NCBI GenBank assembly: GCA_963739995.1
Contig: CAVUCH010000001.1
Location: 1-64,000 of the forward strand
Reading direction: 5' to 3'
Source: CAVUCH01 sp963739995
GTDB lineage: Bacteria > Acidobacteriota > Vicinamibacteria > Vicinamibacterales > JAENWD01
DNA length: 64,000 nt
Positions 16,269 to 25,238 of this stretch are shown here, one piece after another. How positions within the stretch are numbered: the first letter of the stretch is position 1; each line of letters opens with the position of its first letter. A model generated the notes under the pieces. It was not told the DNA's origin and made no database searches. It worked only from the letters and a program-made list of their open reading frames with translations. Made by a program: the position numbers and the translations under genes.

Positions 16269-17432
16269 GTGAGCCTCGCCTCATCCGCAGCGCTCGTCGC
16301 AAGGCAGGAACAGGTCCGAGGTGTGCTCGCCGGCATGGGCGTCGAGGCGCTCGTGATCTCTCACCTGCCGAACATCGCGTACCTCACGAACTTCGCTGGC
16401 ACGTCGGCCGTGCTGCTCTTCACCCGGGAGGCGGTCCACTTCATTACCGACTTTCGCTATCTCTCTGCGCTTTCCCCTCTGCAGACTGGTCCTGGCGCGT
16501 GTCCGGGTCTGGAGGTGTGCGCGGTCGGCGAGAGCTATGAGGAGACGCTCGTGGAAATCCTGGGCAGGCTCCGCCTGCCTCGCGTGGGCTTCGAGGCTGC
16601 GCACCTCACCGTGAGCCGCTTGCGATGGTTCGAGGCCACGCTGCGCGGCGGGCCAGCGGTTGAGCTTGTCCCCACCGAGGGTGTGGTGGAGAGCGCACGT
16701 ATCACGAAGGATGCTGGCGAGCAGGCCACGCTGCGCGAGGCGGCGCGGCGCGTGTCGGCCGTGCTTCAGGGGGTCATGGCCGACATCCGGGCGGGTCTGA
16801 CCGAAGTCGACGTCGCACTGGCGCTCGAAACGGGGATGCGACGGACGGGCTTCAGCCGTCCTGCATTTGATACGATTGTCGCCTCCGGCCCGAACTCGGC
16901 CTTGCCGCACGCCCGGGCAGGGGACCGCCGGCTCGCCGAAGGCGACCTGGTGGTGCTGGACTTTGGCGGGGTCTACAACGGATACTGCGTGGATCTGACG
17001 CGGACCGTGAGCGTCGGAACACCGTCACCCGAGACAGCGCGGTTGTACGACGCCGTCCGGCGCGCCCAGGCGGGTGCCGTTGCGGCAGTCGGCCCGGGTG
17101 TGGCCACCGCCGCCGTTGACGCGGCGGCTCGGAATTCGCTCACGTCGGACGGGTACGGGGAAACGTTCGGGCACGGTACCGGACACGGGCTCGGGATTGA
17201 GGTGCACGAGGCGCCCAGGGTGGCCCGCGCACGCCCCGCCAGCCTGGGCCGGGTGTATCCTCCGGGGCACGTGCCGGACGCGGCGACGCTCCAGCCGGGC
17301 ATGGTGATCACCATCGAACCGGGGGCGTATTTGCCCGGGTTCGGTGGCGTGCGGATCGAAGACGATGTGTTGGTGACAGCGGAGGGGTGTGAAGTACTGA
17401 CGACCGTCGGCCGTGATCTGCTGGTGTGTTGA
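16269..17432 (+). CDS. M24 family Xaa-Pro-type aminopeptidase
   Basis: A creatinase N-terminal domain (about residues 10-135, with LVISHLPNIAYLTNF) is followed by a pita-bread catalytic domain. The five metal ligands of M24 peptidases are visible: two Asp in LVVLDFGGVYNGYCVDLTRT, His in HGTGHGLGIEVHE, Glu in VITIEPGAY and Glu in GGVRIEDDVLV. It should remove N-terminal residues before proline in the cytosol. 387 residues from GTG 16269, the only early start that keeps the N-domain. Often found next to accB in bacteria, as here. Confidence 0.9.
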   Translation: MSLASSAALVARQEQVRGVLAGMGVEALVISHLPNIAYLTNFAGTSAVLLFTREAVHFITDFRYLSALSPLQTGPGACPGLEVCAVGESYEETLVEILGRLRLPRVGFEAAHLTVSRLRWFEATLRGGPAVELVPTEGVVESARITKDAGEQATLREAARRVSAVLQGVMADIRAGLTEVDVALALETGMRRTGFSRPAFDTIVASGPNSALPHARAGDRRLAEGDLVVLDFGGVYNGYCVDLTRTVSVGTPSPETARLYDAVRRAQAGAVAAVGPGVATAAVDAAARNSLTSDGYGETFGHGTGHGLGIEVHEAPRVARARPASLGRVYPPGHVPDAATLQPGMVITIEPGAYLPGFGGVRIEDDVLVTAEGCEVLTTVGRDLLVC

Positions 17433-17469
17433 CGCCGGCGGCACGCTTCCTGGCGAGCGTCCTGACCCG

Positions 17470-17985
17470 ATGACCTTTGAAGAGATCAAGCAACTGCTGG
17501 AGATCGTCCGCGAACACGAACTGTCGGAGTTCGAGCTGGAGCGTGACGACTTCAAGATTCGCATCCGCCGGCAATCCGGCGCGCAGGTCGTCACCCTCGC
17601 CGCCCCGGTCGCGCCAGCGGCTCCCGGGGCACTGCCGGTGGTCACCACGGTGGTTGCAGCCCCGCCGGCAGCGCAGAACCCCGCCACCTCCGGCGCTGCC
17701 GTCTCCGGCGACGCGCCATCCGCTGAGGACGACAGCGAGATCGAGCTGGCCGTCGTCAAATCGCCGATCGTCGGCACCTTCTTCCGCTCGCCCGACCCCG
17801 AAGCCCCCGCCTTCGTGGAAGTGGGCGACACGATTCGCAAGAATCAGGTGCTCTGTATCATCGAAGCGATGAAGCTGATGAACGAGATCACGTCCGAGTA
17901 CGAGGGCGAGATAGTCAAGTGCTACGTCGAGAACGGCCAGCCCGTGCAGTACGGCGAGCGGCTGTTCGCGATCCGGGCCCGATAA
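17470..17985 (+). CDS. accB: Biotin carboxyl carrier protein of acetyl-CoA carboxylase
   Basis: AccB carries biotin between the carboxylase AccC and the carboxyltransferase in fatty acid synthesis. The 171-residue product has an N-terminal helical region (MTFEEIKQLLEIVREHELSE), an Ala/Pro-rich linker (about 45-85) and a C-terminal biotinyl domain with EAMKLMNEI; Lys135 is the biotinylated residue. ATG 17470 gives the standard MTFEEI start; the upstream open frame is not conserved. accC begins one base after its stop. Confidence 0.96.
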   Translation: MTFEEIKQLLEIVREHELSEFELERDDFKIRIRRQSGAQVVTLAAPVAPAAPGALPVVTTVVAAPPAAQNPATSGAAVSGDAPSAEDDSEIELAVVKSPIVGTFFRSPDPEAPAFVEVGDTIRKNQVLCIIEAMKLMNEITSEYEGEIVKCYVENGQPVQYGERLFAIRAR

Positions 17986-17986
17986 C

Positions 17987-19360
17987 ATGTTCAAGAAGGT
18001 TCTGGTTGCCAACCGCGGGGAGATTGCGCTGCGGGTGATCGTGGCGTGCCGAGAGCTCGGCATCAAGACGGTCGCGGTCTACTCGGAGGCGGACGAGCAC
18101 TCGTTGCACGTGCGGTTTGCCGATGAAGACGTCTGCATCGGCCCTGCGCAGAGCGCGAAGAGCTACCTGAACGTGCCCGCAATCATCAGCGCCGCGGAGA
18201 TCACCGGCGCCGATGCGATTCACCCGGGCTACGGTTTTCTGTCCGAGAGCGCCTACCTTGCGGAAGTGTGCGAAGCCTGCCACATCCGCTTCATCGGCCC
18301 TTCACCGCACGTGATTCGGCTGCTCGGCGACAAGGCGCGGGCACGCCGTGCGATGCGCAAGGCCGGCGTCCCGATTCTGCCCGGCAGCGATGGTCCCGTC
18401 GACTCGGAGGAGCAGGGGCTCAAGGTGGCGCGCGACATCGGGTACCCGGTGATTGTCAAGGCGACCGCCGGGGGCGGCGGCCGCGGCATGCGCATCGTGC
18501 AGTCGGCCGACGAGCTCGGGACGGCCCTCAAGACGGCGCAGCGCGAAGCCGAGGCGGCCTTCGGCGTCGGCGACGTGTACATCGAGAAGTACGTCATCGC
18601 GCCGCGACACATCGAATTCCAGGTGCTCGGGGATCATCACGGCAGCGTCGTCCACCTGGGTGAGCGCGAGTGCTCCATCCAGCGCCGCCACCAGAAGCTG
18701 ATCGAAGAGTCCCCCTCGGTGGCGCTCACCGACAAGATGCGGCGCAGGATGGGCGGCCTCGTGGTGGACGCCGCGCGCGCCGTGCAGTACACGAACGCCG
18801 GCACGTTCGAGTTCCTGATGGATTCCGGCGGGCGGTTCTACTTCATGGAGGTGAACACGCGCCTGCAGGTGGAGCACCCGGTGACCGAGATGGTCACCGG
18901 CGTCGACATCGTGAAAGAGCAGATCCGCATCGCGGCCGGCGAACGGATTTCGGTGAAGCAGAGCGAAATCACGTTCACGGGCCACGCGCTCGAGTGCCGC
19001 GTCAACGCCGAAGATTCGGAAACGTTCCGTCCGTCGCCCGGAGTGATTTACGCGTTCAGCGTGCCGGGTGGGCCCGGCGTGCGCATCGACACCTGCGCGC
19101 ACACCGAGTGCATGATCTCGCCCTACTACGACTCGCTCGTTGCGAAGGTGATCGTCCATGGCCGCGATCGTCAAGAAGCGATCGCGCGCATGCGGCGGAC
19201 GCTCGAGATGACCGTCATCGAGGGCATCAGCACCTCCATCCCCCTGCACCTGCGCGTGCTCGCCGATCCGGACTTCCAGGCCGGGCGCCTCAGCACCGCC
19301 TTCATGGACCGGTACGTGACCACCGGCCTCGCGGCAGACCAGCTGAAGGCCGCGGGGTGA
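17987..19360 (+). CDS. accC: Acetyl-CoA carboxylase, biotin carboxylase subunit
   Basis: AccC uses ATP and bicarbonate to carboxylate biotin on AccB. The 457-residue ATP-grasp protein shows VANRGEIALRVI at the start, the glycine-rich ATP loop KATAGGGGRGMRIV near residue 160, the catalytic MEVNTRLQVEHPVTE near 288 and FRPSPGVI in the C-terminal domain. It is tightly coupled to accB. The carboxyltransferase genes are not in this window. Confidence 0.97.
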   Translation: MFKKVLVANRGEIALRVIVACRELGIKTVAVYSEADEHSLHVRFADEDVCIGPAQSAKSYLNVPAIISAAEITGADAIHPGYGFLSESAYLAEVCEACHIRFIGPSPHVIRLLGDKARARRAMRKAGVPILPGSDGPVDSEEQGLKVARDIGYPVIVKATAGGGGRGMRIVQSADELGTALKTAQREAEAAFGVGDVYIEKYVIAPRHIEFQVLGDHHGSVVHLGERECSIQRRHQKLIEESPSVALTDKMRRRMGGLVVDAARAVQYTNAGTFEFLMDSGGRFYFMEVNTRLQVEHPVTEMVTGVDIVKEQIRIAAGERISVKQSEITFTGHALECRVNAEDSETFRPSPGVIYAFSVPGGPGVRIDTCAHTECMISPYYDSLVAKVIVHGRDRQEAIARMRRTLEMTVIEGISTSIPLHLRVLADPDFQAGRLSTAFMDRYVTTGLAADQLKAAG

Positions 19361-20004
19361 ACCTCCCGGCGCTTACGGCGATTGTGGATGCGGACGTGAC
19401 CGCCGCGTGTGGCTGGACCGTGCCCGACGCGGCGCGCGCCTGCCTGGACGGCGGCGCACGCTTCCTTCAGGTGCGCGCCAAGCGCTTCCCCAGCCGCGCG
19501 TTCCTGGAATGGTGCGATGTCATAGTGGCCGCTGCGGTTCCGTACGGCGCCGCGGTAATCGTGAACGACAGGGCGGACATCGCGCGCATGGCTGGCGCGT
19601 CCGGCGTGCACGTCGGGCAGGACGATCTGCCGGCGTCGGCCGCCCGTACCCTCCTGGGCGCATCGGCGATCGTTGGCCTGTCCACGCACACGCGTGAGCA
19701 GGTCGCCGCCGCGCGGCCCGAGCCGCTGACCTACCTCGCCGTGGGACCGATCTTCGGGAGCCGCACGAAGGACACGGGCTATGAGGCCGTGGGACTCGAT
19801 CTCGTGCAGTTCGCCGCGACCGTCGACGACGGAGCCGTGCCGGTCGTGGCGATCGGCGGCATCACGCTAGACCGGGCACCGCAGGTACTGGCCGCAGGCG
19901 CGGCGAGCGTCGCGGTGATTGGAGATCTGTTCGCCACCGGGGATCCTGAAGCACGCACGCGCCAGTTCCTCGCACGGCTTGCGGACGTGGCCCCGCGTGT
20001 ATGA
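19357..20004 (+). CDS. thiE: Thiamine-phosphate synthase
   Basis: ThiE joins the thiazole and pyrimidine halves of thiamine. The 215-residue TIM barrel shows LQVRAKRFPSR near residue 30, VNDRADIARMAGASGVHVGQDDLPA near 70-95, LAVGPIFGSRTKDTGY near 130 and VAIGGITLDRAPQVLAAGAASVAVI near 165-190. All are family landmarks, including the pyrophosphate-binding GPIF.T-type loop. GTG 19357 overlaps the accC stop, so it is an operon member. The first residues are atypical, but no better start exists. Confidence 0.92.
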   Translation: MNLPALTAIVDADVTAACGWTVPDAARACLDGGARFLQVRAKRFPSRAFLEWCDVIVAAAVPYGAAVIVNDRADIARMAGASGVHVGQDDLPASAARTLLGASAIVGLSTHTREQVAAARPEPLTYLAVGPIFGSRTKDTGYEAVGLDLVQFAATVDDGAVPVVAIGGITLDRAPQVLAAGAASVAVIGDLFATGDPEARTRQFLARLADVAPRV

Positions 20005-20071
20005 TTTCGGCTTCCAACGAGCCAGCCGGCGCGTCGCGTGCGGGGCGGGTCTCGTCGCCTCCGGAGGGTGA

Positions 20072-21811
20072 ATGGACTCGCATCTGCTGAAGACGAAGTC
20101 GATCGAGCAGCTCGTTGGCGACGTCGAGCACGGAAAGAAACACCTGAAGCGCACCTTGAGCGCGCTCGACCTGACACTACTCGGGATCGGGGCCATCATC
20201 GGCACCGGCATTTTCGTGCTGACCGGCACCGCCGCGGCGAACCAGGCGGGTCCGTCGATCACGATGTCTTACATGGTGGCCGGGCTGGCCTGCGGCTTCG
20301 CCGCGCTCTGCTATGCCGAGTTCGCATCGATGATCCCGATCGCAGGCTCGGCGTATACCTACGCCTACGCGACGCTCGGCGAGGTGGTGGCCTGGATGAT
20401 CGGCTGGGACCTCATCCTCGAATATGCGGTCGGCTCCATGACGGTCGCCATCGGCTGGAGCGGGTATATGCAGCGGCTGCTGCACGGCGCCGGCATCGAC
20501 CTGCCGGTCTGGATGACGGCGGCGCCAGGCTCCGCCCCCGGCACGCTCGTCAACCTGCCGGCTATCCTGATCGTGCTGCTCATCATGATCCTGCTCGTCA
20601 GGGGCGTGCGTGAATCGGCGCGGGCGAATGCCGTGATGGTGGCGATCAAGCTGGCCGCGGTCGTGTTCTTCATCGTGGTTGGCGCCAGGTACGTGGACAC
20701 CGGCAACTGGGTGCCGTACCAGCCGTATGGCTGGTCCGGGGTGATGTCGGCGGCCGCTGTCGTCTTCTTCGCCTATATCGGGTTCGACGCGGTCTCGACG
20801 ACAGCCGAAGAAGCCAAGAACCCGCAACGGGATCTCCCGATCGGCATCATTGCCTCCCTCGTGGTGTGCACGGCGCTCTACTTGGCGGTGGCGGCGGTGC
20901 TGACGGGTATCGTGCCGGTGACGCATTACCGCTCGATGGCCGAAACACTGCCGGCCATCCCCACCGCCGATCCCACCGAGGTGACCCGGTTCCTCAATGC
21001 GCCGGTTGCTTTCGCGCTGGCGGTCATCCAGCAGGATTGGGCGGCCTATCTCGTCTCCGCAGGTGCCGTGGCCGGCATCACCAGCGTGCTGCTCGTCATG
21101 CTCATGAGTCAGCCGCGCATTTTCTTCGCCATGAGCCGCGACCAGCTCCTGCCGGCCGGGGTGAGCAAGGTGCATCCGCGGTTCGGCACGCCCTACCTGA
21201 CGACGATCATCACCTGCGTGATCGTGGCGATCGTCGCCGGATTCACGAGGATCGAGGTCGTCGGCGAGATGACGAGTATCGGGACGCTCTTTGCGTTCGT
21301 CGTCGTGTGTGCCGCCGTCCTCGTGCTGCGGGTCAAGCGTCCGGAAGCGAAGCGTCCCTTCCGCGTACCGCTCGGTCCGGTATTCCCGGTGCTCGGCATC
21401 GTGTCGTGCCTGTATCTGATGCTGAGTCTCGCCGTGCTGACGTGGGTCCGCTTCCTGGTCTGGCTGAACATCGGTATGGTCATCTACTGGTTCTACGGGC
21501 GGCACCACAGCCCGCTGCGTGACGCGGGGGAGGCCGAACGCCGGACGAGCACCGAGGCAATCGGCAATTTCGTCACCGTCGCGGGCGCGCTCGGTCTGTT
21601 CAACGGCTTGTTCATGACGGTTCTCGGCCTCATGACGGTGACGGGCATTACAACCGAGGCCAGCGCGAAGTGGCACGAAATCGGAGTCACGGCGGAGCAA
21701 TCCGATACGATCGGGCTGTATGTCCTCGGCGTCGGGTTGCTGCTGTTCATCGTCGGTCGGGTCGTCGCGCGCGCCGGCACGCCGTCACGCGATGCGACCG
21801 GCGGGAGATAG
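20072..21811 (+). CDS. APC-family amino acid permease (CAT type)
   Basis: A 579-residue polytopic inner-membrane protein. The start TKSIEQLVGDVE...LKRTLSALDLTLLGIGAIIGTGIFV is the signature of the cationic amino acid transporter branch (YfnA/CAT-like). The GIGAIIGTGIF loop is the substrate-binding unwound helix and FFAYIGFDAVSTTAEEAKNP lies near residue 230. About 12-14 hydrophobic segments can be counted. ATG 20072 is preceded by GGAGGGTGA. Substrate specificity cannot be told. Confidence 0.9.
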   Translation: MDSHLLKTKSIEQLVGDVEHGKKHLKRTLSALDLTLLGIGAIIGTGIFVLTGTAAANQAGPSITMSYMVAGLACGFAALCYAEFASMIPIAGSAYTYAYATLGEVVAWMIGWDLILEYAVGSMTVAIGWSGYMQRLLHGAGIDLPVWMTAAPGSAPGTLVNLPAILIVLLIMILLVRGVRESARANAVMVAIKLAAVVFFIVVGARYVDTGNWVPYQPYGWSGVMSAAAVVFFAYIGFDAVSTTAEEAKNPQRDLPIGIIASLVVCTALYLAVAAVLTGIVPVTHYRSMAETLPAIPTADPTEVTRFLNAPVAFALAVIQQDWAAYLVSAGAVAGITSVLLVMLMSQPRIFFAMSRDQLLPAGVSKVHPRFGTPYLTTIITCVIVAIVAGFTRIEVVGEMTSIGTLFAFVVVCAAVLVLRVKRPEAKRPFRVPLGPVFPVLGIVSCLYLMLSLAVLTWVRFLVWLNIGMVIYWFYGRHHSPLRDAGEAERRTSTEAIGNFVTVAGALGLFNGLFMTVLGLMTVTGITTEASAKWHEIGVTAEQSDTIGLYVLGVGLLLFIVGRVVARAGTPSRDATGGR

Positions 21812-21923
21812 CACCTCCCGCGGCCGTTGGCGGGGCGGCTCTGCGGCCGGCGCATGATCGAGCCATGACGAGAGCGATCCTCCGCCTCTCGTCCCCGCGC
21901 CTTCAGTCCTTCCGGGGGACCTC

Positions 21924-22874
21924 ATGCCTGCTCGTCTTCTCGATGGCACCGCGGTAGCCAACCAGATCCGCGAAGAGCTGCGCCCGCGTATCGCGGAATT
22001 CACGTCGCGCGCCGGTCGCCCGCCGGGATTGGGCATCGTGCTCGCGGGCGACAACGCGGGGTCCGAAATCTACGTGGCCGCCAAGCTGAAGTCCGCGGGG
22101 GAGGTGGGCTGTCGCACCGACCTGGTTCGCGTGCCCGCGACCGCGTCGCTGGACGAGGCGCTCGCGGCCGTTCGGCGCCTCAACGAGGACGACAGCTACG
22201 ACGGGATTCTCGTGCAGTCGCCGCTGCCCGTGGGAATGGGGTCCGACGCGGAGCAGGTGGTGTTCGATACCATCGATCCAGCGAAAGACGTGGACGGGTT
22301 CACGCCGGTGAACGTCGGGCTGCTCGTCCAGAACCGCGCGCATCTCGCCCCGTGCACCCCGCGAGGCGTCATCGAGCTGCTGCGCCGCTCGGGCATTGAG
22401 CTCAAGGGTGCACGGGCGGTCGTGCTCGGTCGCAGCGACATCGTCGGGAAGCCCATGGCGATGCTACTGCTGCACGAGCACGCCACGGTGACCATCTGCC
22501 ACTCGCGAACGAAAGACCTTCCGTCGGTCGTCCGCGAGGCCGACCTCGTCGTGGTGGCGATCGGCCGCACCGCCTTCGTGCAGCCGGGCTGGGTCAAGCC
22601 TGGCGCCACGGTCATCGACGTCGGGACCAACCGGCTGACCGATGCCGGGGAGGTGGATCGACTCTTCCCGCCCGAGTCGCCGCGGCGCGCGGCGTTCGCC
22701 AGGCGTGGCGCCCTCGTGGTCGGCGACGTCCACCCGGGCGTCTCGGCGGTGGCCGGTGCGCTCACGCCCGTGCCGGGCGGGGTTGGTCCGCTCACAATCG
22801 CCTTGCTCCTCAACAACACGCTGGTGGCGGCCGAGGCGCGGTTCACCCCCCGGCCCGCGATGTCTCGGGCCTGA
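21924..22874 (+). CDS. folD: Methylenetetrahydrofolate dehydrogenase/cyclohydrolase
   Basis: FolD interconverts methylene-, methenyl- and formyl-tetrahydrofolate using NADP. The 316-residue protein has YVAAKLKSAGEVG with the catalytic Lys near residue 53, the PLP (here SPLPVGM) substrate loop near 95, KDVDGFTPVNVG near 115, VLGRSDIVGKPMA near 165 and HPGVSAVAGALTPVPGGVGPLT near 270. It is slightly longer than the usual 285 because of a short C-terminal tail. coaE follows after 10 bases. Confidence 0.96.
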   Translation: MPARLLDGTAVANQIREELRPRIAEFTSRAGRPPGLGIVLAGDNAGSEIYVAAKLKSAGEVGCRTDLVRVPATASLDEALAAVRRLNEDDSYDGILVQSPLPVGMGSDAEQVVFDTIDPAKDVDGFTPVNVGLLVQNRAHLAPCTPRGVIELLRRSGIELKGARAVVLGRSDIVGKPMAMLLLHEHATVTICHSRTKDLPSVVREADLVVVAIGRTAFVQPGWVKPGATVIDVGTNRLTDAGEVDRLFPPESPRRAAFARRGALVVGDVHPGVSAVAGALTPVPGGVGPLTIALLLNNTLVAAEARFTPRPAMSRA

Positions 22875-22884
22875 CGTCGGCAGG

Positions 22885-23472
22885 ATGCGCAGGGTCGCGC
22901 TGACGGGCGGGATTGCGACGGGGAAGTCGTGGGTGCGGCGGCGGTTCGCCCATCACGGTGTTCCCACCATCGATGCCGACGTCCTCGCGCACGCGGCGCT
23001 CGCACCGGGTACGCCTGGCGCCGCACGCATCCTCGAACGATTTGGTACGGCCGTCCGATCCACCGACGGCAGCATCGACCGGAAGGCGCTCGGAAGCATT
23101 GTCTTCGGCGACGAGAAGGCCCGCCGCGAGCTCGAGGCCATCGTTCATCCAGTTGTCTATCAGGCCGTCGAGGCGTGGTTTGCCGCCCTCCCGCCGGTGT
23201 CATGTGCGGTGGCCGACATCCCGTTGTTGTACGAAACAGGGCGCGAAGCGGAATTCGACACGGTCGTCGTCACGGCGTGCGCGCCCGACGAGCAGGTCCG
23301 GCGGTTGACTTCGCGCGACGGTCTCTCTGTGGAGGAAGCGCGGCAGCGGATCGAGGCCCAGCTTCCGCTGGTGGAGAAAGCGCGGCGAGCCGATTACGTC
23401 ATTCGCACCGACGGTAGCCATGCGGAAACGGACGCACAGGTGGATAAGCTCCTGGCGGCATTGTCAGTCTGA
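22885..23472 (+). CDS. coaE: Dephospho-CoA kinase
   Basis: CoaE phosphorylates dephospho-CoA in the last step of coenzyme A synthesis. The 195-residue P-loop kinase has GGIATGKS at residues 8-15, DADVLAHAAL near 32, the ADIPLLYETG motif near 115 and a basic lid (RLTSRDGLSVEEARQRI). Its 3' end overlaps the end of the convergent lapB-like gene by nine bases. Confidence 0.95.
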   Translation: MRRVALTGGIATGKSWVRRRFAHHGVPTIDADVLAHAALAPGTPGAARILERFGTAVRSTDGSIDRKALGSIVFGDEKARRELEAIVHPVVYQAVEAWFAALPPVSCAVADIPLLYETGREAEFDTVVVTACAPDEQVRRLTSRDGLSVEEARQRIEAQLPLVEKARRADYVIRTDGSHAETDAQVDKLLAALSV

Positions 23473-24681
23473 GGCCTCCTCGTCGTGTGCCGTGGCAATC
23501 CGCTCCTCGACGAACGAGTTCCACTCGTGGCAGTGGGGGCACTGCCACAGGAACTCCGTGCTCCGGTAGCGGCACCGGGTGCAGATATGCGGATCGAGAT
23601 AGAAGATGACATCGCGGGTCAACGCCAGATAGCGGTCGATCAGCTCGCGCGGGCAGCCAAGGCGCGACAGGGAATCCCACACGGCCTCGTGAATCAGCAG
23701 AGCGTGCGGATTGTGTGACAAGGCCTGCAGCAGCAGCTCGAACGCCTCCGTATCGAGGCCCCGCGCAGCCACGTGTCGCGCGAGGGCCAGCCGTGCGCGC
23801 CAGTCCTGCGGAGAAGCAGCGATGAGGCCCCGGCACAACCCGGCGAAGCGCTCCGGCGCCTGCACGATCGGATAGGTGGCCTGCAGGCGATCGAAGGCGA
23901 GGTACGCGCGGCCGGGTGAGACCTCGACGGCGCGCTCCCACGTGGCGATTGCCTGGACCGCGTCTCCCTGCGCGAGCCGCAGGTCGCCGAGATTCAGATA
24001 TGCCGGCACCGCGTGCGGGTCGAGCTCGATGGCGGCCTGGAAGCGGCGAGCGGCCTCGCTGAGGTCACCGGAGCGCTGCGCATCGACGCCGATGGCGTGC
24101 TCCAGAAAGGCGAGGACGCCGTTGGTGCGCGTCGGATCAGCCGCGGGATCGAGCGCGGCCACCTTCTGCTGCAGCTGATACGCCTCGTGCCACTGATGCT
24201 GCTCTTCGTGCAGCTTCTGAAGATTCATCAGGGCATACCGGTTGCCCGGGTCGAGCCGCAAAACCTCCTTGAAGGCCTCGTGCGCACGATCGATGAAGCC
24301 GCCGCTCCGGAAGTCGAGCCCGAGACACAGGAGCACGTGCGCGTGCTCCAGCTGCGTGAGTCTCGGCCGCTGCAGCAGCGCCTGGTGCACGTTGACGGCG
24401 CGGCCGACCTGTCCCTTCTCGCGGTACAGGTTGCCGAGAATCATATGGATCTCGAGCGCGTCGGCGTCCAGCCCCGCGGCCTTGGTCAGCTCCTCGATCG
24501 CAAGGTCAATCTGTCCGGCGACGAGATAGTTCAATCCGATCAGGTAGTGGGGCGACTGGCGCGCCTTCCGGCGGTCGATCCACCGTCCGTCGCGCAGCTT
24601 GTAGCGCTCCCACGCCTTTCCCACGGCCAGGCCGAGCAGGAGGGCCACCAGAGCGGCGAGGAACGCGCCGTAATCCCCCAT
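23464..24681 (-). CDS. lapB: LapB-like TPR/rubredoxin-type membrane protein
   Basis: LapB (YciM) is an inner-membrane-anchored TPR protein that adjusts LPS synthesis by promoting LpxC turnover and assists LPS assembly. The 405-residue product has one N-terminal membrane helix (about residues 5-22), a run of TPR helices to about 360, and a C-terminal zinc-ribbon with CTRC and CPHC pairs, the defining LapB architecture. ATG 24681 overlaps the kdsC stop. Its place at the end of the KDO gene block supports the call. Whether it controls LpxC in this lineage is inference. Confidence 0.88.
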   Translation of the reverse strand: MGDYGAFLAALVALLLGLAVGKAWERYKLRDGRWIDRRKARQSPHYLIGLNYLVAGQIDLAIEELTKAAGLDADALEIHMILGNLYREKGQVGRAVNVHQALLQRPRLTQLEHAHVLLCLGLDFRSGGFIDRAHEAFKEVLRLDPGNRYALMNLQKLHEEQHQWHEAYQLQQKVAALDPAADPTRTNGVLAFLEHAIGVDAQRSGDLSEAARRFQAAIELDPHAVPAYLNLGDLRLAQGDAVQAIATWERAVEVSPGRAYLAFDRLQATYPIVQAPERFAGLCRGLIAASPQDWRARLALARHVAARGLDTEAFELLLQALSHNPHALLIHEAVWDSLSRLGCPRELIDRYLALTRDVIFYLDPHICTRCRYRSTEFLWQCPHCHEWNSFVEERIATAHDEEASD

Positions 24682-25238
24682 CACTGACTGGCCCCGCTGG
24701 TCCACTCCGCCACGAATGCGTCCCAGAGTCCCTGGGCCCGCAGCAGCAGTTCCACCAGCTCGCGCACGGCGCCGTTGCCGCCCCCCGCGCGGGCCACGAA
24801 GTGCACCCGTGTACGCACGTCAGCAACAGCGTCAGCGGGCGCTGCCGAGAACCCGACGCGCGTCAGCACGGGCAGATCGAGCAGATCGTCTCCCATGTAG
24901 GCCACATCGGCGTCTTCCAGCTTCTCCCTGCGGAGAATCTGCTGGTACGCGCGCACCTTCGGCCCGTGACTCTGGACGAGCAGCCGGATCCGCAATTCGG
25001 CGGCGCGTCTCTCCGTCACCGGCGACGGCCGCGCCGACAGCAGGCCGACCCGCAGGCCCACGCGCTGCGCCCAGACCAGCGCCGCGCCGTCCTTGATGTC
25101 GAAGCGCTTCGACTCGCTTCCGTCGGCGTGCATCAGGACCTTGCCATCGGTGAGGACGCCGTCGACATCGAGCAGCAAGAGCTTGATCCGGGCCGCCCGG
25201 GCGTCGAGCGTCGCGGCGGTGGTGGTGGTCCGGGTCAC
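24681..25238 (-). CDS. kdsC: KDO-8-phosphate phosphatase
   Basis: KdsC removes the phosphate from KDO 8-phosphate. The 185-residue HAD-fold protein has the nucleophile motif LLLDVDGVLTDG at about residues 21-32, SARPSPVTERRA (motif II) near 68, the conserved Lys in SHGPKVRAYQ (motif III) near 90 and YMGDDLLDLPVL (motif IV) near 113. It has no large cap domain, as usual in the tetrameric C0 phosphatases. GTG 25238 directly follows the kdsD stop. Confidence 0.95.
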   Translation of the reverse strand: MTRTTTTAATLDARAARIKLLLLDVDGVLTDGKVLMHADGSESKRFDIKDGAALVWAQRVGLRVGLLSARPSPVTERRAAELRIRLLVQSHGPKVRAYQQILRREKLEDADVAYMGDDLLDLPVLTRVGFSAAPADAVADVRTRVHFVARAGGGNGAVRELVELLLRAQGLWDAFVAEWTSGASQ

